A stretch of DNA of 38,542 nt from positions 1 through 38,542 of the forward strand of contig CACXXP010000012.1 of the NCBI GenBank assembly GCA_902771695.1, read 5' to 3'. This DNA comes from an uncultured Pseudomonadota bacterium. Lineage in GTDB: Bacteria; Pseudomonadota; Alphaproteobacteria; Rs-D84. Numbering within the stretch: the stretch's first letter is position 1; each line of letters starts with the position of its first letter. Shown piece after piece: positions 29,850 to 38,542 of the stretch. A model generated the notes under the pieces. The model saw only the letters and a list, made by a program, of their open reading frames with translations. It did not search any database and was not told the DNA's origin. A program made the position numbers and the translations under genes.

Positions 29850-31118
29850 TTACTGATTCATGGAACCAAAGAAATCATCATTTGTTTTTGTCACACGCAA
29901 TTTATCCAACAAGAATTCCATTGCTTCTAATGTTCCCATTGGGTTTATAATGCGCCGCAAAACATACATTTTTGACAACGTATCTTTACCAACCAACAAA
30001 TCTTCTTTACGCGTCCCAGATTTTGTAATGTCAATCGCCGGATATACGCGTTTATCAGACAATTTGCGATCCAATATGATTTCACTGTTTCCTGTTCCCT
30101 TGAATTCTTCAAAAATAACTTCGTCCATTTTGGACCCAGTATCAACCAAAGCGGTCGCAATGATGGTCAAACTGCCCCCGCCTTCTATGTTCCTGGCGGC
30201 GCCAAAGAAGCGTTTTGGACGTTGCAATGCATACGCGTCCACACCACCGGTTAAAACCTTGCCACTGGATGGAACAACGGTGTTATATGCGCGTCCCAAA
30301 CGTGTAATAGAATCCAATAATATAACAACATCTTGTCCGGATTCTACCAAACGCTTGGCCTTTTCAATGACCATTTCGGCGACCTGGATATGACGTGTTG
30401 CCGGTTCATCAAACGTTGAAGATATAACTTCGCCTTTGACACTGCGTTGCATATCAGTCACTTCTTCGGGACGTTCATCAATCAACAACACAATCAGTTT
30501 CACATCTGGATAGTTTGTCGCAATAGAATGTGCAATATTTTGCAACATGACCGTTTTACCGGTACGCGGTGGCGCAACAATCAGCGAACGTTGCCCACGT
30601 CCTGTTGGCGATATAAGGTCAATTACACGTGCCGACAAATTACGTCCTTTATCGGTGTCATCGATGACCTCCATCTTTAATTGTTCATCGGGATATAACG
30701 GTGTCATATCGTCAAAAGACACACGATGACGCAATTTTTCCGGATTATCACCGTTCACGCGTTCAATTGTTTCCAATGCGAAATAACGTTCTGATTCATT
30801 TTGTGGCGCCTGGATTTGCCCTTCAACGTAATCACCGGTTTTAAGACCGTATTTCTTTACCAAATTCGGCGATACATACAAATCATCTGGTCCCGCCAAA
30901 TAGTTGCTTTCTGGGGCGCGCAAGAATCCAAAACCATCCTGCAAGCGTTCCAAAACCCCATCACCAATCAGTGTAATTTGCTTGTCCGCCGCAAAACCAC
31001 GCATAACCGCAAAGCGCAATTGCTGCACATTCAATTGTGACGGGTTTTCAATACCCATATCTTCGGCCATTTTCAACAGTTGTTGCGGCGTTTTTGCCTT
31101 GATTTCATTTATATGCAT
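29850..31118 (-). CDS. rho: Transcription termination factor Rho
   Basis: A 422-aa hexameric RNA helicase that ends transcription of untranslated RNA. The N-terminal '[28 protein letters not shown]' is the Rho N-domain, '[23 protein letters not shown]' the cold-shock-like RNA-binding domain, and the ATPase part shows Walker A 'APPRTGKT' (~residues 178-187), '[17 protein letters not shown]' and the R-loop region '[36 protein letters not shown]'. No N-terminal insertion is present. AAAGGA lies ~7 nt before the ATG. A consensus promoter precedes it. Confidence 0.98.
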   Translation of the reverse strand: MHINEIKAKTPQQLLKMAEDMGIENPSQLNVQQLRFAVMRGFAADKQITLIGDGVLERLQDGFGFLRAPESNYLAGPDDLYVSPNLVKKYGLKTGDYVEGQIQAPQNESERYFALETIERVNGDNPEKLRHRVSFDDMTPLYPDEQLKMEVIDDTDKGRNLSARVIDLISPTGRGQRSLIVAPPRTGKTVMLQNIAHSIATNYPDVKLIVLLIDERPEEVTDMQRSVKGEVISSTFDEPATRHIQVAEMVIEKAKRLVESGQDVVILLDSITRLGRAYNTVVPSSGKVLTGGVDAYALQRPKRFFGAARNIEGGGSLTIIATALVDTGSKMDEVIFEEFKGTGNSEIILDRKLSDKRVYPAIDITKSGTRKEDLLVGKDTLSKMYVLRRIINPMGTLEAMEFLLDKLRVTKTNDDFFGSMNQ

Positions 31119-31176
31119 TAAAAATCCTTTTGGAAATTACAACGATACAGAACGTACCGCCATTCAAGATGCAAAT

Positions 31177-31205
31177 ATTATAGTACTTTTTACATTAAAA
31201 GTCAA
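31177..31205 (-). promoter_or_regulatory. Promoter of rho
   Basis: Minus strand TTGACT (31205-31200), exactly 17 bp, TATAAT (31182-31177). The predicted ~52-nt leader is the kind of untranslated RNA through which rho is often self-regulated. Confidence 0.75.
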
Positions 31206-31279
31206 GTATCTTGCTTTTTTCTTGATTTTATCCGCAATTGTTGCTTGAATGCACATAGATTTAACAAAAGGAAGCGAAA

Positions 31280-31735
31280 ATGGCAGGAAGTATAAACAAA
31301 GTTATATTAGTTGGTAATATCGGTCAAGAACCCCAAACGCGCACAATGCAAAGTGGTCAAAAAGTTGTAAGTTTTTCGTTGGCAACCAGTGATCGTTGGC
31401 GCGACAGACAAACCGGCGAACAAAAAGAACAAACCGAATGGCATCGCGTGGTTATATTCAATCCTAATTTAGTAGAAGTCGCCGAACGCATGTTGCAAAA
31501 AGGTACCAAATTGTACTTGGAAGGTTCTTTGCGTACACGCAAATGGCAAAATCAACAGGGCATTGACACATTTACAACCGAAGTTGTGTTGAACCAATTC
31601 AGTGGCACAATGGTCATTTTATCGGGCGCAAAATCCGTTGATTCAATGGGCGGCGCATCATCAACACCGGCATCTGCACCGGCACCAACCGAAGAAATAT
31701 CTATTGCCGAAATTGGTGACGATATTCCATTTTAA
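31280..31735 (+). CDS. ssb: Single-stranded DNA-binding protein
   Basis: A 151-aa SSB. The OB fold is complete ([16 protein letters not shown] ... '[37 protein letters not shown]'), with the alphaproteobacterial-type '[12 protein letters not shown]' loop. A short Ser/Pro/Ala linker leads to the acidic tip ending 'DDIPF', which binds other DNA-processing proteins. AAGGA lies ~8 nt before the ATG. A hairpin terminator follows. It is divergent from rho; the 160-bp gap (31119-31279) holds the rho promoter and nothing else I can name. Confidence 0.97.
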   Translation: MAGSINKVILVGNIGQEPQTRTMQSGQKVVSFSLATSDRWRDRQTGEQKEQTEWHRVVIFNPNLVEVAERMLQKGTKLYLEGSLRTRKWQNQQGIDTFTTEVVLNQFSGTMVILSGAKSVDSMGGASSTPASAPAPTEEISIAEIGDDIPF

Positions 31736-31755
31736 TGATTTATATACATGTTATT

Positions 31756-31784
31756 AAAAAACGGCACAACGTGCCGTTTTTTTT
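31756..31784. terminator. Bidirectional terminator after ssb
   Basis: CGGCAC/GTGCCG with a 3-nt loop, flanked by six A and eight T. It lies between the convergent stops at 31735 and 31783. Confidence 0.9.
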
Positions 31785-34700
31785 AGAATCTGTATTTGAA
31801 TGATGCATGTATTTTATGTATCTGCAGGTTATCATTATACGTGTATCTGTACCCTATACCCGCATGTATTCCCGTCACAGATAAAAATTCTATACCGCCC
31901 CCACCGTTTATCCACAACGGATCCACGGACGTATCATACTTGGTCCATGCATTGGCCAACGCAAATTTATAGTCTGTATCACCCGGCCCCAGCAAACCAT
32001 ATTCTATTCCAACGGTGGCATAGGGACGAAATTCAAACCATACCGATGGGTAAACGCGTTTTTGGGCCGTCAATGAATACCCAGGTGTTAAAACCGCATG
32101 CCCATTGAATTTGAAATTCAGATAATCTTCATCACCGATTTTTTCATTCATCTTAAAACCAAAATTATACCCAGCGCGTGCATATAAATTTCCAATAATA
32201 TACTGATTTAACCAATCATGTATCAAACCCGCTTCGGCCATAATTCCGTATGCAAATGCATCACCAGATGAATCTTCAACCCATGTCTGCGAACGATCCA
32301 CATCTATGATGTTGAAATCCAACATCAAATCACCATAAAAACGCGCTTTGTTACTTAATGTTTTCATGAAATAACCACCGAAACCGAAACCAGTATCCGT
32401 AACATTGGTTTCATTAGTTCCTGTGACACCGGTAACACGTCCATAACTTAAATCAATATTATCAACATTTTTATTATCAGTTTGTGTGATATGCCCTGTC
32501 CACCCAAGAACCAGCGTCAAACTGGACTGCCAATCATACCCAAACGATAACCCCAGACGTGTACCATCGGCATGAGAATGACCAATGTGATTGGTAAACA
32601 TTGTATAATCACCCTTAACCCACAATTTGTTCAAACGATGATTACGGTTCCAAATTGCTTCGTCAATAAACATATCCGCCATATCACGAAATTCAGAATA
32701 TCTGTTCATCGCGATATTATTTACAATCTGATTTGCTTCGTTCGGTTGGAACAAACGACTGAAATGTTTAATTATTCGTGCATTGCCACGACGTGCATAT
32801 TCATGCATACGATTATATAATTCGTCAGAAACATTTTCCAACACCGTTCCGTCAAACAATTCTTTTACAACAATCAGTGGCGAATCATATGAAAAATCCT
32901 TTGCATACAACCTTGCCTCTATCAAATCATCCAATGCCCCTGCTGATTGATATTCACCGGTTAAATGGTGCGTACTGCCGACCACAGGTTGCAATTTGAA
33001 CAAACCAATTGGATTTTCAAATCTGTCATCAAATACAACATAAACATCATCACCATCATCATCTGTTACCATATAAATTGGCAAATCGTCATCTGTACCA
33101 TTATTATCATCAAAAGCATCCAAGTAATCCACGCATATTGTACCCGTTGAATTGCAAAACGCGATATTCAATTTATCAAATTCATTTGTAAAACCTTCAC
33201 CTGCATGCATCAACCATATCGCAGAACCCTGGTCAATAATTGTATTCAAGACAATCCCAAATGTTGAAGAAACCACGGAATTCCCCATTCCAAAAGAATC
33301 CGGCACATTATTTATTACCTGGCCTGTCACAGATATAATCGGTTCCGGGGACGAAGAATTATTCGTTATGGTTATATCTTGGGGATCTGTGCCATACGTC
33401 ACGGTTGCCCAATAATTATTGTCCGCAGATTCTGGGTTAATAACCGCCAATAACATACTATCGGTATCAAAAGTATAATCACCATTAACGGTCATATGTC
33501 CCAATCCAAATATTTGCACACCGCCTGACACATCACCGACAACATTTATATCTGCACCCGTGGTCAAATCTGTACTTTGAATGGTCAAATTGTGAACATT
33601 TATACCGTTTGCAATAACATCCAAATCATTTGTCTGCATAACAAAGACATCTGAATTTCCTGTCTGAACGATTCCGCCTACATTAATATGGTTTGCATTT
33701 AACGTGTAATTATTGGATTGGATATTCATCACGCCATCGGTTCCGACACTGCTGTTGGCATTTTGGTATAAATTTCCAACAACATTCAATTCATTCAACC
33801 CTGAAAAGATTCCATTAACATTAACCAAACCACCATTCGCATTAAATGTCGGTACAGAAATCGTATTTGCGACAATATTCAACACACCCGCCGCATTTGT
33901 AATGTTATCCGCGATATTCAACGTTCCACTGGTGTTCAAATTCATATTTGCGTTATTCAGAACCGCCCCAGCGACAATATTTTGACCTGTTAATTGCATA
34001 TTTGCATTTGCATTGGACGAACCATTGACAATTGTATATTCACCGGCGTCTATATTGCCACCCGTCACTTTAACAATAAATTCTGTCAAATTATTGTTAT
34101 AAAACGAATCGATATGATCCCCTATTGTTAATGTGTTAGTAACCAATTGGAAACCATTTGTTGCACCCATAGAAGTCAAATCAACCCCATGTGCAAAATT
34201 CGTCGCACCGGCCACCGTTGCACTGAAATTTCCCTTGGAAATTAGCGAAGCAACCGATGAACTGCCCCCGGTTAAATTCAACGAATCCAATTTCAGAACG
34301 ATATCACCACTGACATCACCGTTTTCCATGCCCGCTGCGGTTAAATTCCCAGCGATTATGTTCAATGTTCCATCCGATTGGTTTTCAATGTTTCCTTCTA
34401 CTGACATTGCACCATGTCCCAAATTAATAGAAACATTAGAAGAATCCAACATTTGAAATACATTGGAATGCCACGAGTTCGCCTTGACATTGACCGTTGA
34501 ATTCTGGCTTGAAATAAATTGGTTTACATTAATATCGCCAACATTGGCAAATTCCAAATCACCCGCGGCCGCTATGGCACCCGCGGTAAAATCTGCATTA
34601 TGCCCATTCGCACCGCCAATAATCAGCTTTTTCCCGTCCGCTATATTTAATGCCTGGCCAATAGTGATATTCCCCGTGGATGTGACATAATACGGTTTGT

Positions 34701-34956
34701 CTATTCCACTTTCCGCATAAACGAAACCATCGCCAACACCCGTTGAATAATCTGTACCAATATAAAAACTGTTCGTCACAAGTATATTGCCGGTAACCCT
34801 TATACCTTTGCCGGCGTTAAAAACAAATGTATTATTACTGGTATCCAGACCGTTTGGCATATTATTAATTACGCCACTAATGCCCGGTACAACGGTCTCT
34901 GCCATGGCGGACAACGGCATGAAACCCATCAAAAATGCCAATAGTTTTTTTTGCAT
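31783..34956 (-). CDS. Autotransporter (type Va) with Asn/Gly-rich passenger
   Basis: A 1057-aa surface protein. The signal peptide MQKKLLAFLMGFMPLSAMA precedes a long passenger of Asn, Val, Gly and Thr repeats (GNITIGQALNIADGKKLIIGG; VNVNGIFSGLNELNVVG), the pattern of a right-handed beta-helix. An acidic segment (~DDNNGTDDDLP ... DDDGDDVYVVFDD) and a helical stretch lead to a C-terminal barrel of ~270 residues (KLWVKGDYTMF ... GLSFGYDWQSSLTLVLGW ... HKIHASFKYRF), ending in Phe. The start is at 34956 because an earlier in-frame ATG overlaps the promoter. The Shine-Dalgarno AAGGA is ~14 nt away, rather far. It is probably an adhesin or other surface structure; no protease or lipase motif is seen. 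Confidence 0.9.
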   Translation of the reverse strand: MQKKLLAFLMGFMPLSAMAETVVPGISGVINNMPNGLDTSNNTFVFNAGKGIRVTGNILVTNSFYIGTDYSTGVGDGFVYAESGIDKPYYVTSTGNITIGQALNIADGKKLIIGGANGHNADFTAGAIAAAGDLEFANVGDINVNQFISSQNSTVNVKANSWHSNVFQMLDSSNVSINLGHGAMSVEGNIENQSDGTLNIIAGNLTAAGMENGDVSGDIVLKLDSLNLTGGSSSVASLISKGNFSATVAGATNFAHGVDLTSMGATNGFQLVTNTLTIGDHIDSFYNNNLTEFIVKVTGGNIDAGEYTIVNGSSNANANMQLTGQNIVAGAVLNNANMNLNTSGTLNIADNITNAAGVLNIVANTISVPTFNANGGLVNVNGIFSGLNELNVVGNLYQNANSSVGTDGVMNIQSNNYTLNANHINVGGIVQTGNSDVFVMQTNDLDVIANGINVHNLTIQSTDLTTGADINVVGDVSGGVQIFGLGHMTVNGDYTFDTDSMLLAVINPESADNNYWATVTYGTDPQDITITNNSSSPEPIISVTGQVINNVPDSFGMGNSVVSSTFGIVLNTIIDQGSAIWLMHAGEGFTNEFDKLNIAFCNSTGTICVDYLDAFDDNNGTDDDLPIYMVTDDDGDDVYVVFDDRFENPIGLFKLQPVVGSTHHLTGEYQSAGALDDLIEARLYAKDFSYDSPLIVVKELFDGTVLENVSDELYNRMHEYARRGNARIIKHFSRLFQPNEANQIVNNIAMNRYSEFRDMADMFIDEAIWNRNHRLNKLWVKGDYTMFTNHIGHSHADGTRLGLSFGYDWQSSLTLVLGWTGHITQTDNKNVDNIDLSYGRVTGVTGTNETNVTDTGFGFGGYFMKTLSNKARFYGDLMLDFNIIDVDRSQTWVEDSSGDAFAYGIMAEAGLIHDWLNQYIIGNLYARAGYNFGFKMNEKIGDEDYLNFKFNGHAVLTPGYSLTAQKRVYPSVWFEFRPYATVGIEYGLLGPGDTDYKFALANAWTKYDTSVDPLWINGGGGIEFLSVTGIHAGIGYRYTYNDNLQIHKIHASFKYRF

Positions 34957-34989
34957 ATTTTTATTATTTTTCCTTGCTTTTGTTTCTAT

Positions 34990-34998
34990 ATTATACCA
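34990..34998 (-). promoter_or_regulatory. Extended -10 promoter of the autotransporter
   Basis: TGGTATAAT on the minus strand (34998-34990) is an extended -10 element. No good -35 box is present. Confidence 0.55.
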
Positions 34999-35005
34999 CA
35001 TTTAA

Positions 35006-36310
<1,305 letters not shown>

Positions 36311-36316
36311 ATTGCA

Positions 36317-36523
36317 ATGCAAATCAGTGCGGAATACATTTTAATTGCGAAATACATTGTGGCGGCCATCGTGTTGGTATGCATAATATTGGCACCGGCG
36401 TATTTGGCCGCCAAAAATGGCAAAGACAAATTTATCGCACTGCGTGTCCGCGTTGCATCATGGGTATTTGGATGGACCGGAATTGGTTGGTTGCTGGCAT
36501 TATTTTGGGCAATCAAAAAATAA
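36317..36523 (+). CDS. Small membrane protein, superinfection-immunity (Imm_superinfect) like
   Basis: A 68-aa protein with two hydrophobic helices: 'YIVAAIVLVCIILAPAYLAA', then a short basic loop (KNGKDKFIALRVRVA), then 'WVFGWTGIGWLLALFWAIKK'. The 'GWTGIGWxxALxWA' end is the signature of the family named after phage T4 Imm, also widespread in bacterial chromosomes without proven immunity function. No convincing Shine-Dalgarno precedes the ATG; translation may be coupled to eno, which ends 6 bp upstream. The terminator follows immediately. Confidence 0.75.
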   Translation: MQISAEYILIAKYIVAAIVLVCIILAPAYLAAKNGKDKFIALRVRVASWVFGWTGIGWLLALFWAIKK

Positions 36524-36552
36524 AAAAACGGTTGCTTTTCGCAACCGTTTTT
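36524..36552. terminator. Bidirectional terminator after eno unit
   Basis: AAAAACGGTTGC/GCAACCGTTTTT, a 12-bp perfect stem with a TTTTC loop, between the convergent stops at 36523 and 36557. Confidence 0.92.
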
Positions 36553-36556
36553 CTGT

Positions 36557-38542
36557 TTAGCATCTACCACTATAAGTAGCCTTGTGTACACACTTATTGG
36601 CTCCTGGACACCAATCTAACCGATTGCCCCAGTTATTTTCCCCGCATTTGCAAGTCCTGTTTGGAATATCATCCGTTAAGCCCTTGTCACTATTGCATGA
36701 ACAATTTCCTTTTGACCATGAGCCATGACTTGTCACACATGCATGCTCTAATTTCGCGGTGGTTTCCGTGTCATTAGCGGCCAATTTCGTTAAATTATCA
36801 TAGGCTTCTTGACCGCGTTTATAATAATCTTCTGCATCTTTCTGGTAACGATCAATCGACGCCCTTAATGCATCCAATGCATTTTTATCCTTCATTGTTC
36901 TATCTGTGCCGGCCCTGGTCTTGTCCTCCGCAGACAACCCATTATATTTTCCGACCGCCTGATTATACAAATTATTGGCGTCTCTCACACGTGTTCTGAC
37001 GGTGCTCATGCCTGTATCCAGTCCTGATTTATAGTTATCCACGTCTTTTATATCTGTAGCCGATATAATTAAATCCATAGACCGTTTAACACTATCAACC
37101 GCCGTATCTATGTCTGAATATTTTTTATCAAGTTGTTCCAACAGTTTCTTGTATGCTTGCAAATCTTCACTAGCCGTCTTGGAAACACATCCCAACCTAA
37201 AATCATTTGAATCAATACGTTGGTACCCTTGCTGACATTCGCACAATCCTGTTTTTTTACTTCTGGTCAAATGCTGACTATTACCATTATTCGTCCAATC
37301 ACATAGACATTTACCTGCACTATCTAATCCACGCCCACCCGACGCTTTACAATCGGATTCTGTCACTTTATCTTCATTGCACATAACCTGACATTCAAAT
37401 ACCCCTATGTGATTATCTTTGGCGACAATATCGAACAAAGATATTCCGTCATCTGCAGCTTTTTTATTAATTTTGGAATACCCACCATGCGTATTTATTT
37501 CATCACGGCAAATATCTTTACCTTCCAAGTTCCATATAGTGAAACACGGCTGGCAGTTACTCTGCATATAGGCCTTAACTTTTGTAAAACATTCATTTTG
37601 ATCAATATTTGGGCCCTGGCAAGTGCCACGTTTATTTGCACCTAAAACAAATTTCTTTGTTGAATCAACGCAAACGCATTTGCCACCTTTGAATTCAGCA
37701 ACCTGTTTATCCAAATAACAACACGCCAATGCTTCATCATTACCCTGGCGTTCTGGTTCAGCCAAACATTTTTCCAACCTACTTGGTTCCGGCTTGTTTG
37801 GCACCGTTTGATTTGGATCTGTCTGATTCGGGTCTGTTTGATTTGGATCCGTCTGATTGGGATCTGTTTGATTCGGATCTAGCTGATTCGGATTGTCAAC
37901 CGTTGGGCAGGAACACGCGACTGTCTCTGTGGCACCTTCTTGTTGTAAACATTTTTTATCGCCACCCGCGGCCCACAATACGCCGGCATCATTACACGGT
38001 TTTCCAATTATCCCATCGTATTCAACACTCGATGTTGCATCGCATTTGGAACTGGACGGATAATCTTTACATTCATATCTTTGGGCACCACCTTCTTGGG
38101 AAATCATTTCCATCGGTTTTCCTGTATCGGTTGTGCATTGATTATTCAATTTATTAAAGACGTCCGTATAATTATCGTCCGGCCAGAAATCAAATGTATT
38201 ATGCGAACAATCTAATGTATACCCCGAATAATCATGGTTGCCACCTTGGCCACCACCGTTATTATTGTTGTCATCTGCCGGTTTATCAATACATTGACCA
38301 TTTACATAGATTTTACCTTCTTGGGATTCACATTCACGACGTGCATTATTACTCTGGATTTCAGATATTTGGGAATTTATGTTGGCAAGGTTTGATTGCT
38401 GTTTTTCCAATTCACGATTTTGATCCGCAATCTGATTTGACAGTTTATTGCTCTTGTTCGCTTGGGCAATATTTACCCCAACACCTACCGCCGTTAATCC
38501 AATCGTAGATATACCCGCAATCATAAATCCTTTGCGTTTGCC
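36557..38542 (-). CDS. Large Cys-rich envelope protein with DPNQT repeat, 5' end outside window
   Basis: At least 661 residues; the frame stays open to the right edge, so the start is probably beyond it (the ATG at 38524 has GGA only 3-4 nt upstream, too close). The first visible part is a hydrophobic helix (MIAGISTIGLTAVGVGV) followed by a Gln/Asn/Ser coiled-coil segment, as in a membrane anchor. A Gly/Asn linker, a six-unit DPNQT-like repeat and many short Cys-rich stretches follow (ACCYLDK, CVCVD, CQPCF, CLCDW, CECQQGYQ, CSCNSDKG, CKCGENNW), resembling EGF-like or disulfide-stabilised modules. A helical region (~460-600) interrupts them. This points to the cell surface or periplasm. I do not recognise a family, and orthology to pilin or adhesin components is only a guess. 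Confidence 0.75.
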   Translation of the reverse strand, partial: GKRKGFMIAGISTIGLTAVGVGVNIAQANKSNKLSNQIADQNRELEKQQSNLANINSQISEIQSNNARRECESQEGKIYVNGQCIDKPADDNNNNGGGQGGNHDYSGYTLDCSHNTFDFWPDDNYTDVFNKLNNQCTTDTGKPMEMISQEGGAQRYECKDYPSSSKCDATSSVEYDGIIGKPCNDAGVLWAAGGDKKCLQQEGATETVACSCPTVDNPNQLDPNQTDPNQTDPNQTDPNQTDPNQTVPNKPEPSRLEKCLAEPERQGNDEALACCYLDKQVAEFKGGKCVCVDSTKKFVLGANKRGTCQGPNIDQNECFTKVKAYMQSNCQPCFTIWNLEGKDICRDEINTHGGYSKINKKAADDGISLFDIVAKDNHIGVFECQVMCNEDKVTESDCKASGGRGLDSAGKCLCDWTNNGNSQHLTRSKKTGLCECQQGYQRIDSNDFRLGCVSKTASEDLQAYKKLLEQLDKKYSDIDTAVDSVKRSMDLIISATDIKDVDNYKSGLDTGMSTVRTRVRDANNLYNQAVGKYNGLSAEDKTRAGTDRTMKDKNALDALRASIDRYQKDAEDYYKRGQEAYDNLTKLAANDTETTAKLEHACVTSHGSWSKGNCSCNSDKGLTDDIPNRTCKCGENNWGNRLDWCPGANKCVHKATYSGRC
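37806..37895 (-). repeat. Six 15-bp tandem units encoding DPNQT
   Basis: Consensus GTTTGATTCGGATCT on the plus strand, six units in phase, with third-position differences between units, so the peptide is more conserved than the DNA. It encodes a Pro/Asn/Asp hinge (NPNQL, then DPNQT several times). Its length may vary between strains. Confidence 0.9.

Noticed and set aside
37806..37895. CRISPR-like tandem array
   Set aside because: Units are 15 bp, directly adjacent with no spacers, and in frame as DPNQT codons.

Overview
The window reads as chromosome of an AT-rich alphaproteobacterium. The SSB (31280-31735) has the alphaproteobacterial style of N-terminal half ([18 protein letters not shown]). 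Rho and enolase fit, promoters look like sigma70, and genes are tightly packed with 4-14 bp overlaps. The lineage (possibly a host- or gut-associated small-genome group) is inference. No integrase, transposase, IS or CRISPR array was seen.

Region 1 (1-8.4 kb): the end of a TcdA/ThiF-type gene, then an island around a tRNA-Pro(TGG) gene. It holds four large minus-strand proteins of no family I recognise. Three share an N-terminal helical domain. Two share a ~70-residue 'ELa..LYP..(N)WF' module and a coiled-coil tail, one of them with an AT-hook-like basic patch. Two share a Cys-rich CPFC...CC tail domain that is duplicated in one protein. A two-gene unit of unknown function sits between them. 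This is the best candidate here for an undescribed system.

Region 2 (8.5-14.3 kb): a NUDT15-like Nudix hydrolase, a complete TolC-MacA-MacB(ATPase)-MacB(permease) export operon, and a lone radical SAM protein. macA carries an uninterrupted 18-nt poly(A) tract exactly where its membrane anchor should be.

Region 3 (14.3-27.8 kb): a nearly complete aryl-polyene (APE) type lipid cluster. A minus-strand operon carries KS-like/CLF, PlsC-like acyltransferase, two ACPs, COG4648 membrane protein, AMP-ligase fused to a FabZ-like dehydratase, GT2, thioesterase, LolA-like carrier and MMPL exporter. A divergent plus-strand operon carries KS, ApeP dehydratase, ketoreductase, KS and a lipoprotein. A phosphopantetheinyl transferase and an LpxL/COG4261-type acyltransferase sit at the left edge. 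Together they would activate an aryl acid, extend it to a polyene on the ACPs, attach it to a lipid headgroup and move it to the outer membrane. No ammonia lyase or methyltransferase is visible.

Region 4 (27.8-38.5 kb): envelope and housekeeping genes. These are a small beta-barrel protein, a secreted Cys-rich protein, an overlapping spanin-like pair (Rz/Rz1 type) with no other phage genes, rho, ssb, a large autotransporter, enolase, a small superinfection-immunity-like membrane protein, and a large Cys-rich protein with a DPNQT tandem repeat that runs off the right edge. Rho-independent hairpins separate most convergent units. Several first genes appear to be transcribed from promoters so close to the ATG that the mRNAs would be leaderless.
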